Below, one piece after another: positions 11,500 through 22,503 of a DNA stretch of 64,000 nucleotides. The notes under the pieces were generated by a model, which saw only the letters and a program-made list of their open reading frames with translations, was not told the DNA's origin and did not search any database. The DNA is taken from contig JBHGNT010000012.1 of assembly GCA_043228905.1 (NCBI GenBank), positions 18,786,001 through 18,850,000 of the forward strand, given 5' to 3'. Source of the DNA: Azolla caroliniana (taxonomy: Eukaryota; Polypodiophyta). The first letter of the stretch is position 1, and the number at the start of each line of letters is the position of its first letter. The position numbers were made by a program, and so were the translations under genes.

Positions 11500-12200
11500 C
11501 ATGGGTGGATTTCTAAAGTTCAAAGGTGGAGGATGAGTTGTATGTGTGAAACATGCCAATTCAGAAAACAAAACCACCATCCATTATCAAAGGGCAACGA
11601 ACTCCTAGACATAACCTACATCAATGTTTGTAGTCTACCAAAATGGAAACGTACAGTGGATGTAGGTAATATGTCACCTTCATCAATGGTTGGTTTCAGC
11701 ATACAGGGTTCTAGCCAATGTCTACCCAAGAAAAACAAAGTATTTACTAATTTTGCCCACTTCAAAAATCTTGTGGAGAAAGAGAGCAACCTAAAGATAC
11801 GATGTGTACAATCCAATGGCAGAGGAGAATACTTCTTTGTTGAATTTACATCATACCTCTAGTGATCAAGAGTATGCCAACAACTCATGTTTGCATAGAT
11901 GCTACAACAAAATGGAGTTGTGGAGCAAAGGAATCGAAATAGAAAAGAGTGGCTTGATATTGACTAGAAGTGGTGGTTACAATAGTCTACTTGATCAATC
12001 AGTGTTGCCATTATACATGGTGTGACGTCAAATCAACAATACTATGGGAGGAAGCCAAATGTGTTACATTAGAAAATTTTCAAATGCATCGTGTATGTGC
12101 ATGCATGGGTTTGAAGATATGAGCAAATTACTAAGGGAAAATGTCAAAAACAAGGGGACATAGAGAAATTAAGATGGGATGAGGAATGTCTAGTATAGTC
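11500..12200 (+). pseudogene. Decayed copia integrase
   Basis: Fragments in shifting frames match the copia GAG-pre-integrase and integrase order. They are CETCQFRKQ (about 11540); FAHFKNLVEKESNLKIRC and GRGEYF (about 11755-11830, the GGEYxS region); LQQNGVVEQRNRNRKEW (about 11900, the TPQQNGVAER motif); and YGRKPN...KCIVYVHAWV (about 12040-12105, the FGRKPxVxHLRVFGC region). Many stops and frameshifts make it an old relic. It is from a different family than Copia-A or Copia-B. Confidence 0.68.
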
Positions 12201-12233
12201 AAAATAATAATAGAAGTGGCGTTGTGTTTTATT

Positions 12234-12453
12234 CATAGTATGTACTATGAACCATACGTACCATACGTGCATTCGCATTCGAGAATGTTTCAATCATTCG
12301 AGTATGGCAAACACCCTTGAAGTATGGTAAATATCATACTTTTGCATTCATTATTTATTATAAGGTGATTTTGTTTTTTGTTTTTTTTTAAACATACGCA
12401 TTTGTATGAAAAAGAATGTTTGCCAATGCATTCGAGTATATTACGTACTATGG
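12234..12453 (+). mobile_element. MITE copy 1 (about 220 bp, CATAGTAYGTA termini)
   Basis: The ends read CATAGTATGTACTATG... and ...TTACGTACTATGG, imperfect inverted termini. The body shares long blocks with the reverse complement of 29399-29632: GAACCATACGTACCATACGTGCATT, GAGTATGGCAAACACCC and ATTCATTATTTATTATAAG. It has no coding capacity. Its position just after a copia relic is mirrored by copy 2, which sits inside another copia relic. Confidence 0.72.
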
Positions 12454-15320
12454 TTTCATTAGTTCAGTTGGATAAGGTAAATGATTGTTAGAAGGAAAAG
12501 TGTAAGTTAAATTTTCACCGAGACCAAAAATATGACTTTTACCTTTCAAAATTATGATATTACTCAACCAAATATGTACATTGAACCATACACCATGCAA
12601 TGATGAAAAGGCATTCACTCCATTGAACAAGGGAGGAAAAAGAAGCGCGAAACCTCATAAAATAAGGCATAACCTGAATTTTTCTCTCTTGATGAATGGA
12701 GAAATTTTCAATTCCTTTTTCTTCAATTTTCTTAGGAATCTTCTTTTAAAACTTTTGAGATTAGGGTTAGGGTTCAAATGATTTTACTTCTTTTAGATTT
12801 AGTGTTGACAAGACTCCACAAGAGTTAGTGGTTAGTGGAGAGGAATCCATCAAAATGTGATCAAAAGTGTGATCCCATTGGGTTTGTTCCATGTATCTAG
12901 GTCATCCTTAGTCATATTTCTTGTAAGTTGTAGATTTTATAACCACTCTTTATGATCTTAAATATTTCCAAACCACTTTATCTTAATCATAAAAAATTGT
13001 GAATTTCAATATCATACCTAGTTCTATGTTTGTACCAATTTGTTAAACTGTGTTGATGCACACACAACAAGTTTGAGTGCAAAAAACTAAAGTGAAGAGC
13101 TTGTGTGTCTTAATGATCTTAATATAACAAACTATTCTATCTTAATTGTAAAGAGTTGTGAATTTGTTGTACCTCATTCGTGTAGGTTTATTGATTTGTC
13201 AAACCATCAAAACATGGGGGTGAACTCATAATGAGTTCAAGTGCGAAAAACTAAGGATGAAGAGCTTCCCTTTGTCGTCCTGGAAATTTGAGGTTTGCAT
13301 GCTAGTAGATCGACAAGCAAAACTGACGTGCCAAGTTCCAACAATATTTACCCCGAGTACAACATGCTTGGGAATATTGTCCACTTTTACCAACAAGTGG
13401 ATGGTATAAATGTTGTAAACTACTCACAAACAACAATGTCCAATTGCATATGGTCACTAATTGTTAACACCTTTGTCCAAGCACATGTCCAATGACCTGT
13501 CCTACTCCCAGCTTCTATCATGGGGCCGGATAGCTACTCAAGAATCCTCTAGAATACGGTTTTAGTCGAGTTGGGACTATATCTTGCTTTCTTGATATCA
13601 TATATAGGTATACCAATTGTCGGAAATTTGTTACGGTCTTGGTTTACATGATTGACAACTACTCATAATTATCTAGTGCAATTACATTGTAGCAAAGTTT
13701 AGGTTGCATCTGCATAGACAAGTATTGGACGTTAAGGTTAAAAGTAAATTGCCTTCACTCAATTCACCATAATTCTCTATTATAGAATTATTTCTTCTTC
13801 CTCTTTTTCATTCTTTCTGTCTTACTAACTTTTATTTGCCCCTTTTCTTTCTTTGTAGTTATTTTTTTTGTCTATCCTTTTTGTCTCTCTATCATAGACA
13901 CCCTTTGATAATCCGCATACATAAAGATAATTGACCCCACTTTTATTTATATAGAATGCTCTTATCTAGGGTCCAAAGTCTATTTAAAATATAATCATTA
14001 CTCTAATGATATTTACAATGTGTCTTAAAATAAAGGTATTGTTTGCTTGTTTATAAATCACTTTTTAAATGGGGAATATGCTCGTGTTGGAGGTGGTTGC
14101 ACAACATGCCAATGGCAACAAAGCACAATGCAAGAGACCATTTCTTTGATCTTCCATATCTCTTGGCACCAAGAAATTGCCCTTAACTGCATCACGTATC
14201 CGACCATTCTTAGTTTGCCCACACTCGAGACCCACAATTTGATTGTTGATTTGCAATCTGGTTTTGCCATCTTCTACAAGGAGCATTGTTTTAGCTCTTG
14301 TTTTGGCTAGCCTTCTCAATGACAATGCTATCACATCTCCTATTTTGGCTCTTGTTTATTCCACTCCTATTTCGTATGCCCTTTCCCAAAGTAATATTCT
14401 ATCTAGTCTTTTGCTACTATGACCCATCCTTCTAGAAATCTAACTAGATTTCTATTTTTGAAGCAACTTTGTTTTTGTGTGGTGCTCCACATGTTCATGT
14501 TTACTCTCTCCTTGCCAAGCCCTACAATTCTACAAACCCCAATATATCCAATTTATTCACATCAATTTGTGTGGTGTTCAAAAATATGAGCATAGATCAT
14601 ATGTCATGACACTAACCTTATGACTACTCTCTATGGATGCGAAAAAATATTGATCGATCGATGTCTACCAATGCGTTTATCCGCCATTTGGATCGATCTA
14701 GGTTCACAAAAATCTTGGAAAAGACTCTCTTTCCATTCAAAGTCCCCCACTCCAGAATTCATCTCATTTGTCATGACGAAAAAGGTATAGTTGTGGCTTT
14801 GTATCAGATGTATGGATTGGCCTTCATCCATAAGCTACTCAAGATTGATCTTTCCAGTTCAACCAATTTGCTTTTTATCAAGCCCACAATATAGGCATTA
14901 GAAGTACATTTGGGCAATAGATTGATCTTCTTGTAAACTCAAGAGAATCATGTGCAATGAACATATATGCCTCACCTTCTCCAAATTCCATGAGCATGAG
15001 CTCTACATACTCTATGTCAATGTGGAGAAATGTGAGGCAATCAAAACTCAATGGAATTCTTCGACTATGTGTTCCCTCCTACAAGCATCGGCATGGACAA
15101 GAGGGAGGGTTGCTACAATCCAAGCATGATAAATTTTAACCCATCTTATGGATGTCCCATCTTTCTTGAGTTTCACAAACTTCTATTAAAGGTTCATCTT
15201 GAACTTTTGGACCTTAAGAACGCCATTAAGTGTCTTACCCTCTAGAATTATCTTTTTTGTTGGAATTAGCCCAACTAACATTCAAGACTCTCTAGAAATC
15301 CTTCACCTCGAGCTCGTACT
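12454..15320. other. AT-rich intergenic region, no gene recognised
   Basis: No open frame here resembles a known protein. The region holds a short telomere-like GATTAGGGTTAGGGTT string near 12760 and a two-copy tandem repeat at 12945-13269. It leads into the Ty3/gypsy relic that starts near 15320; its RT part may lie decayed in 14900-15320, but I could not align it. Confidence 0.5.
12945..13269. repeat. Diverged tandem duplication, period about 165 bp
   Basis: Unit A (about 12945-13101) and unit B (about 13110-13269) share the order GATCTTAA..., TATCTTAAT..., TTGTGAATTT..., TACC..., GAGTTCAAGTGCGAAAAACTAA-like and GAAGAGCTT. The units differ by many substitutions and small indels. No coding sense was seen. 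Confidence 0.5.
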
Positions 15321-15329
15321 TGAGTTTCA

Positions 15330-16250
15330 ATTTGACCAAGCCCTTCATAGTAAAAGTGGATGCATCTTAATTTACCTTAGTGCAATCCTATTCTAGCTAT
15401 ATGATTGTGGTCTCCTACACCCAATTGCATTTTATTAGAGATTCACACCATTGAACATCAATAATCCAATGTATGATAAGGAATTGAACACTATCATCGT
15501 GACATTCAAGAAATGATGTCCTTACTCAAGGGGGGCCAAATGTTGCATTGAAGTGGTGATGGACCATAAAAACCTTGTGACATACTTCACCACCACTTGC
15601 ATTCTAAAAAAATACAAACAAGCTCACTAGTCTAACCTCTCCACAGATTACCATATCAAAATCTTGATTTGATCAAGCTCCTAAGAAGGTAAAGTGGAGG
15701 CACTCTCTTGTCATGTGGAATTGGAGCTTCAAGCAAACGATGAGGCTTATAACCACAAAGTTATTGTCTTCTAAGACCAAACCAAGCTAAATATTTGCGA
15801 GCTACTCTCCTTTTGAACAAGCCAATGATCACAAGTTCCAAAGAAATCCTAGTCAAAGAAATCCTAGTTAATCTTAGTATGTGCTCTAAATGTGATGGTT
15901 TGTACCTACACATTTGAAGATGGCCCCTCACTTTGAAACGACCTAGTTTGCATCTCAAATTGTCCCATGTTGATCAAGATCTCGTATAATTTCACGGGAA
16001 ATTTGATATCATTAAGACCCTTGATGTTGCACCATGGAATTATTTGTGGCCCCAAAAGTGGAAGATCATCAAGGAATTTGTTGTCTTGTGATGCATCTCT
16101 CCCTATCATCATCTCAAAAGCTTCTACAACCTATTCCAATCAACTTTCGACCCCAAACCTCAAGTTTGGTAAGCTTCATCGTGAGGCCCTCATTAGTCAA
16201 TAGGCTCCCTTCTAGAATCGATATATTAGATTGGTTTACAAAGATGCCAT
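15330..16250 (+). pseudogene. Very old Ty3/gypsy RNase H and integrase relic
   Basis: Pieces in broken frames follow the order of a Ty3/gypsy pol: DYAI-like then LLHPIAFY (about 15418), MYDKELNTIIVTFKK (about 15470), VVMDHKNLVTYFTTT (about 15555; compare TDHKNLEYFMTT of RNase H), then LRPNQAKYLRATLLLNKP (about 15772) and an integrase zinc region, KTLDVAPWNYLWPQKWKIIKEFVV (about 16015-16085). Stops are frequent and the HHCC cysteines are lost. The lineage differs from Gypsy-1 and Gypsy-2. The minus-strand and alternate-frame open stretches here are shadows. Confidence 0.65.
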
Positions 16251-16353
16251 TCGACCCCAAGCCTCAAATTCAGCATGCCTCGTCATGAATCTCCCATGAG
16301 CTAATAGGCTCCCTTTAATAATGGATATAATATTTTGGTTTACAAAGATGCCT
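16148..16353. repeat. Tandem duplication, period 104 bp
   Basis: The block starting CGACCCCAAACCTCAA at 16148 recurs at 16252 (CGACCCCAAGCCTCAA), and both copies run through AATAGGCTCCCTT...TTGGTTTACAAAGATGCC. The copies differ by roughly one base in six. It lies at the end of the Ty3/gypsy relic and arose after or during its decay. Confidence 0.7.
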
Positions 16354-17580
16354 AACTTTATAAGTCCATAATTTTAACTAGAGAATTATATATACTCGTT
16401 GATCTTAAGCCATCTCATGAGCAAAACCAGCACATTTAATACGAATGAACATGGTTCAACTACATAGGCTTCCGAATGACATTTTCAATTACAGTTCATA
16501 GTTCATCTCAGCTTTTGAAGTGCCTATATCAGCTCTTCTTAACCTCAATCCAGCTCTCAAAAACCTTAATTCTCAAACTGATAGCCAAACAAAACAATTA
16601 AGTCATGTCCTTGAGCAGTACCTTGTATGTTTTAGTGAGTTATCAATAAGATTTAATCATGGAGAATGCCCATTAAAATTGTAATCGAAGTAGATAATGA
16701 TGATAATATGAAAAAATGAAACACTTGACATTCACTTACAATACATTAGAAGGATTAACTAAACAAATTAAGAGATAACCATTAAAAGTCAGTATTCAAA
16801 AGAAGAAAAACAAATGAAAATTACACCCACCTAGAACATACACCGAAAGCAGGTAATTCACCAGGGTTCATTGCAGTGAACATTTGCCCAATGCACATTG
16901 TGTACATAATGTGTGTTCATGACTAGCAAGGGACAAGACAGTAGTAGACACAAGGAATTTACAGATATACCCCAAGTGCAAATTTGTCAAGGATAACTGT
17001 TCCCCATCAGAATCATATGGGATTTGTCTGTTTTGGGGGCACAAGAGTCTCTCATGATAAGTGAAAGAAGTGATAAATGATAGAATTTATCATTAAAACA
17101 ATCCATATCCTTTGCATATCATGACTATCCAAAGAAAAATAAATGATTAAAGATTTCATGAATAGGGTTTAGGGTTCCAGGACTTAGGTCTCAGATTTGA
17201 GAATTGGGTTATAGTCTAGGCTTTTAGGTGTGGCCTAAATATTCCAAACTAGGGGTTCCACGTTTGCAGTTTGAGATTCTTAGTCAAGGGTTTAAGGATT
17301 CAGGATTCAAGGTTATGGTAAGACTTTATGGCTTATGGCAGGTACTTGGGACTCAGGGTTTCAGGCTTGGGCTTAGATCTAAATGGGCATATATTGGATG
17401 TGAAATTTGGACTAAAGCTCAAGCTAAGCTTAAACAAGGACAAAAAGGATTAGAAGAAAAAGAGATCTAATATAACATAGCATTGCGAAAAAAGATGCTG
17501 GATTGAACTCCAAAGGATTTTGTTTTGGAGGGCTACAAGGTTTGGACGGAAGGGAGCTACCTCTCTACGATAGGGTACGA
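16354..17580. other. Non-coding 3' flank of the RKD-like gene
   Basis: No gene is recognised. From about 17160 to 17350 the sequence is rich in GGTTTAGGGTTCCAGG-like words, a degenerate telomere-like repeat similar in style to the intron repeat at 18040-18770. The 3' UTR and poly(A) signals of the RKD-like gene should lie just below 17581, but I could not place them. Confidence 0.4.
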
Positions 17581-20500
17581 TTAGAGGAAGCCGATCTGAT
17601 TTGCAGATGCAATAAGGCCGCAATTAAGGTCAAGAACCACCGATGCATGATTATCGCATGATAGCAGGGTCTTGTTAACACTTTCCGGCGTTGATGATAA
17701 CGAGGGTAGTGACTGTAATGCCGAAAATGATGACGGTAGTGATCGTAATGCTGATGACAGTGATGATGACAGTGAAGAGGGAGTGCTTAGCCTTCTTTTC
17801 TTGTAATTGGCTTTGAAGCAAGCTTGCCGGAGGCGCTTGGTTCTATCTGCGAGCTCTGTCCCTGGCATCTCCTCCATGAGCTTCTTTTGCTCTTCCAACT
17901 CTCGCACTGTCGTCATCACCCTAGTTGAGCTCTTTACTCCTTGATCCTTCGCAAGATCCTGCCCACATTTCATTTTACATCACTACATTAACAATATGCT
18001 TCACATTGAAAAATATATATATATTGTATATACATCCACATGCTTGTGGATGGGTTTAGAGTTTAAGCTTTAGGGTTTCTTGTTATTTTGAGATGGGTTT
18101 AGAGTTGGAGTACCATATATTTACTTGGGATGGGGTTTATTGCTTATGTACCTAAATATGCTTTAGATGGTTTCTGGCTTTGGGATTTATGTACAATATT
18201 TAAGCTTAGGATAGGTAAGCACTATGAGTTTGGAGTTTGGTTGTATGGTGATTTAACTGCCAGTTTTCTATGGTTGAGAATTAGGATTTAGGGATTTCGT
18301 ACTGATATTAAATGCTTGGATGTGTTTAAGGATTATCTATTTATTTATTTAATATATATGTGCTTGGGATGGCTGTAGATTAAAGGTTTTTGTTCTGTCT
18401 GCATGCTAAGACTAGGATCAGAGTTTACATTTTATGTACTCTATAAATTTGGGATACATTAGGACTAACATACCATTGAAATGCTCGGAATTGGTTTTCG
18501 GGTTTAGACTTTACAATTTAATTTACATACCATTTTGATGCTTCGGATTTGAATTTCAGGTTCTAGGGATAAGGGTTTATTTCCATATATATACGGATTG
18601 AGATGGAATTAGAGTTTAGAATTTACGTACCAGTTTTATGCTCCACGTTTAGGGTTTACAGTTTATGTACCATGTATATATATATATGGTTGGGATCGGT
18701 TTATGATTTAGGGATATGTTCCAAATGTATGCTTGAGATGGATTACGGGTTCAGGATTAGGGTCACAAAAAGAGGTGCTCAGAGATGCAATTCTCCATGC
18801 TTACCTGGATGTTATTGATCAGACTTTCGAGGCTCTTCATCTTGCGATGTGGCCACCGCGGTATGCCAAACTCCCGACAACGCTTCTTCAACACAGTTAG
18901 CCCGACTTTAAGCTCTTTGGAAGCTTGAGTGATAGGCATGTGGAAGTATTGAGAAAGGTCATGTAAGGTGATCTCCGTCATCCTCTCACTGATACTATTT
19001 CCTCTAACGCGAGGTCGGCATGGTCGGCAACTCTGGCTCACGCTACTTTCCTCTTCAAACAAGGATTTCTCGCGCATAAACATGCCCACTATCTGGTTCC
19101 TCCTCGCACCTGAATACATGCTGCCAGATGTTGTACATGAATGATTACAATTCACGTCTGGGGGTGGAGACAAGCTTGTTGGTCGGCTCAAAAAACTGCC
19201 GCCAGCATTACCTATACTCTCCTCACTAGATGTAGATGGTGTCATCTTCGTCTTCATTCTCGCCTTTGGAGACTCATCATTGTTCCCCGTGTCAACATAG
19301 AATAGTGGCCTATTGTATATTTCTTCGAACAGTGGCCTATTGCGAGGTTCTTTGGAGAGTGACTTATCATAAAATGTTGCCAGCGTTTCGGGGGTGAAGC
19401 TATCCATATCCGGGGGCTTCTCATTGTTCTTAGGGACAACACAGAATAGTGGCTTATCGAAGGTTTTTTCGAAGAGTGGCCTATTGACAGCTTCTGTGAA
19501 GAGTGGTTTATTGTAACATGTCGAACTGTCGGGGGTGAATCCATCAATTGAGAAAGAACTTTCTTCTGGTTGCGAGCTTAATGACGATAGTGATGATGAC
19601 GCCCCTAGTTCAAGGTCAAGGAAATTATGGTTTTCTTGCCGAGCACAATCTGTTAAGGGTGGATTGGTGAGATCTAGGTTCAAGTCAAGAATGCAAGGGC
19701 CATCACGCTTCAGAAAAACATTCTCGTGCCGTCCTGAAACAACAAGACCTCCTTGTTTATACAAAAACTATAGCTCTCTCTATCAGCACGCAATATAATA
19801 CATGAACATCAACATTATGGTCTCATACCTCCTCTATCAACCTACATTATGTACATAAATCTTATGGTCCAATACTTAACTGTTTTCAGCATATCATCAT
19901 ACCATGCATAAGTATATATATATCACTCTTTTGAGCAGATAACATAAGATGAATCTTGAAAAGAATTCCAACATGTGAAGCTACATACAAATGACTAATA
20001 AGTACCTTCAGATATCTTTGTGCTAGCGAGCTCCAAATCACATCCCCATTTGTGCCTAACACCAGATTCTGTGTGTTCTGGGTTTCTCTGTCCTAGGGTT
20101 AATCTTGGAGAATTCATCATCGACAACACAGGTACACCACCTTCACCATCGCCAGCATCATCGATACTGGCTTTATCATTTATAACAAGCATGTGGGCAT
20201 TATTAGTGTTTCTCGAAGTAGTGGTAGTAGTAGCTCTCTCCACTATGATAACATGTTGATCTAGAGTAGGATTACTCTTCGAATACCCATTCCTTAACAA
20301 AGGGGAAAGCAAATTTAGAGTCAAAAAAAAGATGAAAACAAAAAGAAAACGTTAATAATCACCTATAAAACCTATGCAAATTCAGATGGTAAAGATATCA
20401 TGGATTGACAACTACAAAATGCTAATGTGGTCAATGAGACAAGAACCAATATGCATCTGATGACTTGTTCACTACTTCACGAAGAGGAAATTAAGTAAAA

Positions 20501-21546
20501 AGAGAGATTGGTCAAATCAAGTAAACTGAAATGAAAAGAGAGGAGAGGGGAAAGTATAAGTGAGGGGTAAACACCGAAGAAAAACCAGAAATTGCCGTCT
20601 GTCATGTGGCCATTCTGTCAAATAAATACTAAGCAACAAGTTAAGGGTATGTGGTGTCTACCCCCCCCCCCCCCCCCCCCTATACATAATGCCAGGTCCT
20701 ATTAGCCCCGGTTTTTCGAAAAGGTAGGGGCATTGTGGTGAATGTCCAGCAAATTGGGAGGTGTTTTGGTGGTTTTCCATATGTCTGTATACAGATTTTT
20801 CACACTACATACAAAATTGTTTTGCCAAATAGTGAACAAATTTAATGCACAAAGGCCTTGATAGAAAAGCATCAAGTAGTACACTCAAATAAAAAGAGAG
20901 ATTGTTCATATGAAAAGGGAGGAAAGGGGGGGGGGGGGGGGGGGGGGGAGTATAAGTAAGGAAGTAAACACCAAAATACATCTTACTCATTGTTCAAGAA
21001 AAACCAGAAATTGCCTTCTGTCATGTGGCCATTACACATAATGTCAGGTCCCTTTATCCCCTGTTTTTTGAAAAGGTAGGGGCATTGTGGTAAATGTCCA
21101 GTAAATTGGGAGGTGTTTTGGTGGTTTTCCCTATGTCTGTATGCAGATTTTTTCACACTACATACAAAATTGTTTGGCCAATGGTGAACAAATTTAATGA
21201 AGAAAGGCCTTGATGGAAAAGAATCAAGCAAGCAAACTTTAGCTAATCAAGAAGGGAATCTGTTTTGTTTTTTTTCTTAATAGAAAAGAGCATCCAATGC
21301 GCAAAAGATTTGATGGGTTTTTTCTTCTTAAACTCACATTGATGGAGTCAGAAGGTCTGCCATGGGTGCAGGAAGTGGACATTCAGCCTTCAAATCAATT
21401 GCACAATGGGGGCCTTCCTTCTCTGGAATGCTGCAGCGGGGAGGATCCATGAGATCTTCCTCGTGTTTCTTTGCCTCTGCAGATGATTTCACCATGGCCA
21501 TGGCCATGGATGGGGTCCTCGTGGTTCCAACTGCTGCTAATTCCAT
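17581..21546 (-). CDS. RWP-RK domain transcription factor, RKD type, four exons, 600 aa
   Basis: Exons (minus strand): 21546-21338, 20292-20006, 19733-18805 and 17958-17581. Donors are GTGAGT, GTACTT and GTAAGC; acceptors are TTAAG, TTTCAG and GGGCAG. The phases agree and give 600 codons plus TAA. The RWP-RK domain spans about residues 419-490: ITLHDLSQYFHMPITQASKE, LTVLKKRCREFGIPRW and the RWPHRK signature at 458-463. After a glutamate-rich helix comes TKRLRQACFKANYKKRRL (515-532), the typical RKD C-terminal basic segment. RKD proteins are nuclear DNA-binding regulators of egg-cell and germline identity in land plants. There is no PB1 domain, so it is not an NLP. At 600 residues it is longer than most RKDs. 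The extra length includes LxLxL motifs at 181-187, 204-208 and 584-587 and a duplicated 47-residue module. The start rests on the first ATG after an in-frame TGA; exon 1 is the least certain part. Confidence 0.88.
17959..18804 (-). repeat. Intron 3 with degenerate minisatellite
   Basis: Most of this 846-nt intron (18040-18770) consists of a decayed tandem array. Read on the plus strand, units of about 50-65 bp follow the pattern TTTAGGGTTTA...TATGTACCA...ATATATGCTTGGGATGG, repeated roughly a dozen times with heavy divergence. It includes short (AT)n runs near 18015 and 18680. The intron splits the gene directly after the RWP-RK core. Confidence 0.6.
20490..21235 (-). repeat. Direct duplication in intron 1 with poly-C and poly-G runs
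   Basis: A unit of about 350-400 bp occurs twice in tandem (about 20490-20885 and 20890-21235). Both share AAAAAGAGAGATTG, GTATAAGTRAGG, AAAACCAGAAATTGCC, GGTAGGGGCATTGTGG and GGGAGGTGTTTTGGTGGTTTTCC. Unit 1 carries 20 C in a row (20661-20680). Unit 2 carries 23 G in a row (20926-20948) at a different place in the unit, so the homopolymers expanded independently after duplication. Confidence 0.75.
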
Positions 21547-21642
21547 TGCCGGTGCCGTGTTCCGCTCGCTCTCTGCCGATCCTTGCGTAAACCTTTGGAC
21601 TGAAGATGAACTCTTGATGAAATGTGTGGAGTTCTGTATCTT

Positions 21643-21693
21643 TCACACTACTACCATTCTCGTGGTCTTCATGGATATGGATGTTCCTGACAT
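21643..21693 (-). CDS. Possible 16-aa upstream ORF of the RKD-like gene
   Basis: An ATG at 21693 opens 16 codons ending in TGA at 21643, in the same frame as, and 96 bp before, the chosen start at 21546. If the transcript starts farther upstream, this uORF would lie in the 5' leader and could lower translation of the main frame. The transcription start is not known, so this is a candidate only. Confidence 0.35.
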   Translation of the reverse strand: MSGTSISMKTTRMVVV

Positions 21694-21777
21694 GAGTTTG
21701 ATTTAAGCATACCCCTCAACTCTTGCTTTCTCTCTCACTAGATCCACACAGAAAGAAAGAAAGAAAGAAAAAGCGGT

Positions 21778-22170
21778 AGAAACCCTACCTGCAGGAAAAA
21801 CCCCCCTGAACAAGTTGAAACCCTAACTCCAGGAAGAGCCTTTTCACTCCATGAAACCCTAATTATTGCAAAACAAACACTCCAATTGGCGGGAAAACCC
21901 TAACTGGTGGAAGATACCCCTAATGACAGCGGCCTGGAAGAAGATACCCCTAACCTCATAGAAGACGTTGACAAGTGAGCAAAGCCCTAACTGGTGGACA
22001 GAAAACCTAGCCCCCAGTAGAGAAAATTAGAGAGGTGTTCCAACGTGAGCTAACCTGATTCCACCAAGACAGGAAAGGAAAGGGCTAGGAGGCGGCGGAC
22101 ATGCTGCGGACCACCATTGAGACTAGGGTTAGGGTTAGGTTTAGGGTTAGGGTTAGGGTTAGGGTTTATG
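21778..22170 (-). promoter_or_regulatory. Telobox cluster and short telomere-like array upstream of the RKD-like gene
   Basis: Between 21778 and 22015, AAACCCTAA-type words recur: GAAACCCTAACTCC (about 21818), GAAACCCTAATTA (about 21852), AAAACCCTAACTGG (about 21893) and AAGCCCTAACTGG (about 21984), plus weaker ones. At 22124-22167 about seven TTAGGG units with one TTTAGGG follow. In Arabidopsis, teloboxes are bound by telomere-repeat-binding factors and can recruit Polycomb complexes. Spacing from the start codon (230-620 bp) fits a promoter or 5' leader. The role here is inferred. Confidence 0.5.
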
Positions 22171-22314
22171 GTTTAAAAGTAGAATTGGTGTAGAGTCAAG
22201 GTGAGGGTTAGGGAACAGAATTGGTATAGGGATAGGATTCATCTGAGGAGTAGAGAGGGGATAAGAAGGTTAAAGTAGGATTAATGGAGGTGCCATTAAG
22301 AGCTCCATGAAGAG

Positions 22315-22345
22315 ACAGAGACAGAGACAGGGATAGAGACAGGCA

Positions 22346-22382
<37 letters not shown>

Positions 22383-22469
22383 CAAATCTAAGAGAGAAAG
22401 GAGCAGATCTAAGCTCAAGCAAATAAGAAGAAGAGAGAGAGAGAGAGAGAGAAGCAGAGGAAGAAGGTT

Positions 22470-22503
<34 letters not shown>

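Noticed and set aside
22124-22167. True telomere
   Set aside because: Only about seven units with mixed TTAGGG and TTTAGGG inside a unique region; a short interstitial array is more likely.
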